Positions 4,872-5,201 of a stretch of DNA of 5,201 bases are shown piece by piece; position 1 is the first letter of the stretch, and each line of letters opens with the position of its first letter. Location of the stretch: NCBI GenBank assembly GCA_946887155.1, contig CAMPKM010000254.1, forward strand, positions 1-5,201. The letters are read 5' to 3'. The stretch is from an uncultured Gemmatimonadota bacterium. Its GTDB lineage: Bacteria > Gemmatimonadota > Gemmatimonadetes > Gemmatimonadales > Gemmatimonadaceae. The translations under genes and the position numbers were made by a program. A model generated the notes under the pieces. The model searched no databases, was not told the origin of the DNA, and worked only from the letters and a program-made list of their open reading frames with translations.

Positions 4872-5201
4872 ATGATCCCGAAGACAATGTCACGCTTCAG
4901 CGTGTTCATAGGCACCTGGAATACGACCGGTGACGTCTTTCCAGTCGCGGATGTATCGTCCAGCGACCTTGTTGCTACTGACACCTATCTATGGGTTCCT
5001 GGGCAGCATTTCATTCTGCACGAGGTCGATGCCCGATTCGGTGGTACTGTCTCCAGGTCGATTGAAATCATGGGATACGACGCGAAGGGAAAGAAGCATG
5101 TTTCCCGGTCGTACAGCGACCAAGGCATGTCCGAAGACTTCATACTAGAGCTTCAGGGCCGCAAATGTTCTATTACTGGTTCGACCGTCCGATTCAATGG
5201 T
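4872..5201 (+). CDS. DUF1579-like protein, N-terminal part (3' end outside window)
   Basis: This frame is open to the right edge (110 codons, no stop). It reads MSRFSVFIGTWNTTGDV, then LVATDTYLWVPGQHFILHEV, SIEIMGYDAKG, VSRSYSDQGMSEDFILEL and ITGSTVRFNG. The GTWNT-G opening, the WxPGxHFxLH strand, the GYD turn and the SYxDQG strand follow the pattern of DUF1579-like single-domain beta-barrel proteins of about 140-150 residues, whose function is unknown. Roughly the last quarter is therefore missing. The start is uncertain: ATG 4872 and ATG 4887 (MSRFSVF) both fit the family's short N-terminus, while ATG 4821 adds 17 arginine-rich residues that do not. Ribosome binding signals are weak at all three. 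The codons are more A/T-ending (GTT, GCT, ATA, CTA) than in the genes to the left. I see no tie to the VOC gene 102 bases upstream. Confidence 0.75.
   Translation, partial: MIPKTMSRFSVFIGTWNTTGDVFPVADVSSSDLVATDTYLWVPGQHFILHEVDARFGGTVSRSIEIMGYDAKGKKHVSRSYSDQGMSEDFILELQGRKCSITGSTVRFNG

Overview
The window looks like ordinary chromosome from a GC-rich, probably soil or environmental bacterium. All supported genes are on the + strand. The codons are strongly G/C-ending, and several small stress or accessory genes sit next to one another, as in Gemmatimonadota, Acidobacteriota or similar phyla. That placement is a guess; nothing in the window fixes the taxon. I see no insertion sequence, tRNA, rRNA or CRISPR array.

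Layout. Bases 1-289 hold the C-terminal end of an ABC-F type ATPase. After a gap with two perfect inverted repeats comes a compact three-gene group (539-1514): a 32-residue single-pass membrane peptide too short for most gene callers, a 95-residue two-pass membrane protein, and an ECF-like sigma factor whose start overlaps the preceding gene. A terminator-like hairpin follows at 1590-1615. Next come a class I SAM-dependent methyltransferase (1707-2405) and a VapBC-type toxin-antitoxin pair (2476-3190), in which the ribbon-helix-helix antitoxin overlaps the GTG start of the PIN-domain toxin. A candidate promoter and a TACTAG-repeat operator lie just upstream of the pair.

The right half has an apparent remnant of a VOC (glyoxalase-fold) gene at 3227-3367, an alpha/beta hydrolase with a complete catalytic triad (3361-4161), a doubtful small hydrophobic ORF (4163-4300), an intact PhnB-like VOC protein (4359-4769), and the first 110 codons of a DUF1579-like protein that runs off the right edge (4872-5201).

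How the genes may work together. Two units are convincing: the toxin-antitoxin operon, and the sigma factor with its two small membrane proteins. In the second, the membrane proteins are candidate regulators (anti-sigma or sensor) of the sigma factor. This is the part of the window most likely to be under-described, because no zinc-finger anti-sigma gene is visible and both membrane proteins carry a glutamate inside a hydrophobic helix. The methyltransferase, hydrolase and VOC protein look like independent small-molecule or detoxification enzymes with no shared pathway I can demonstrate.
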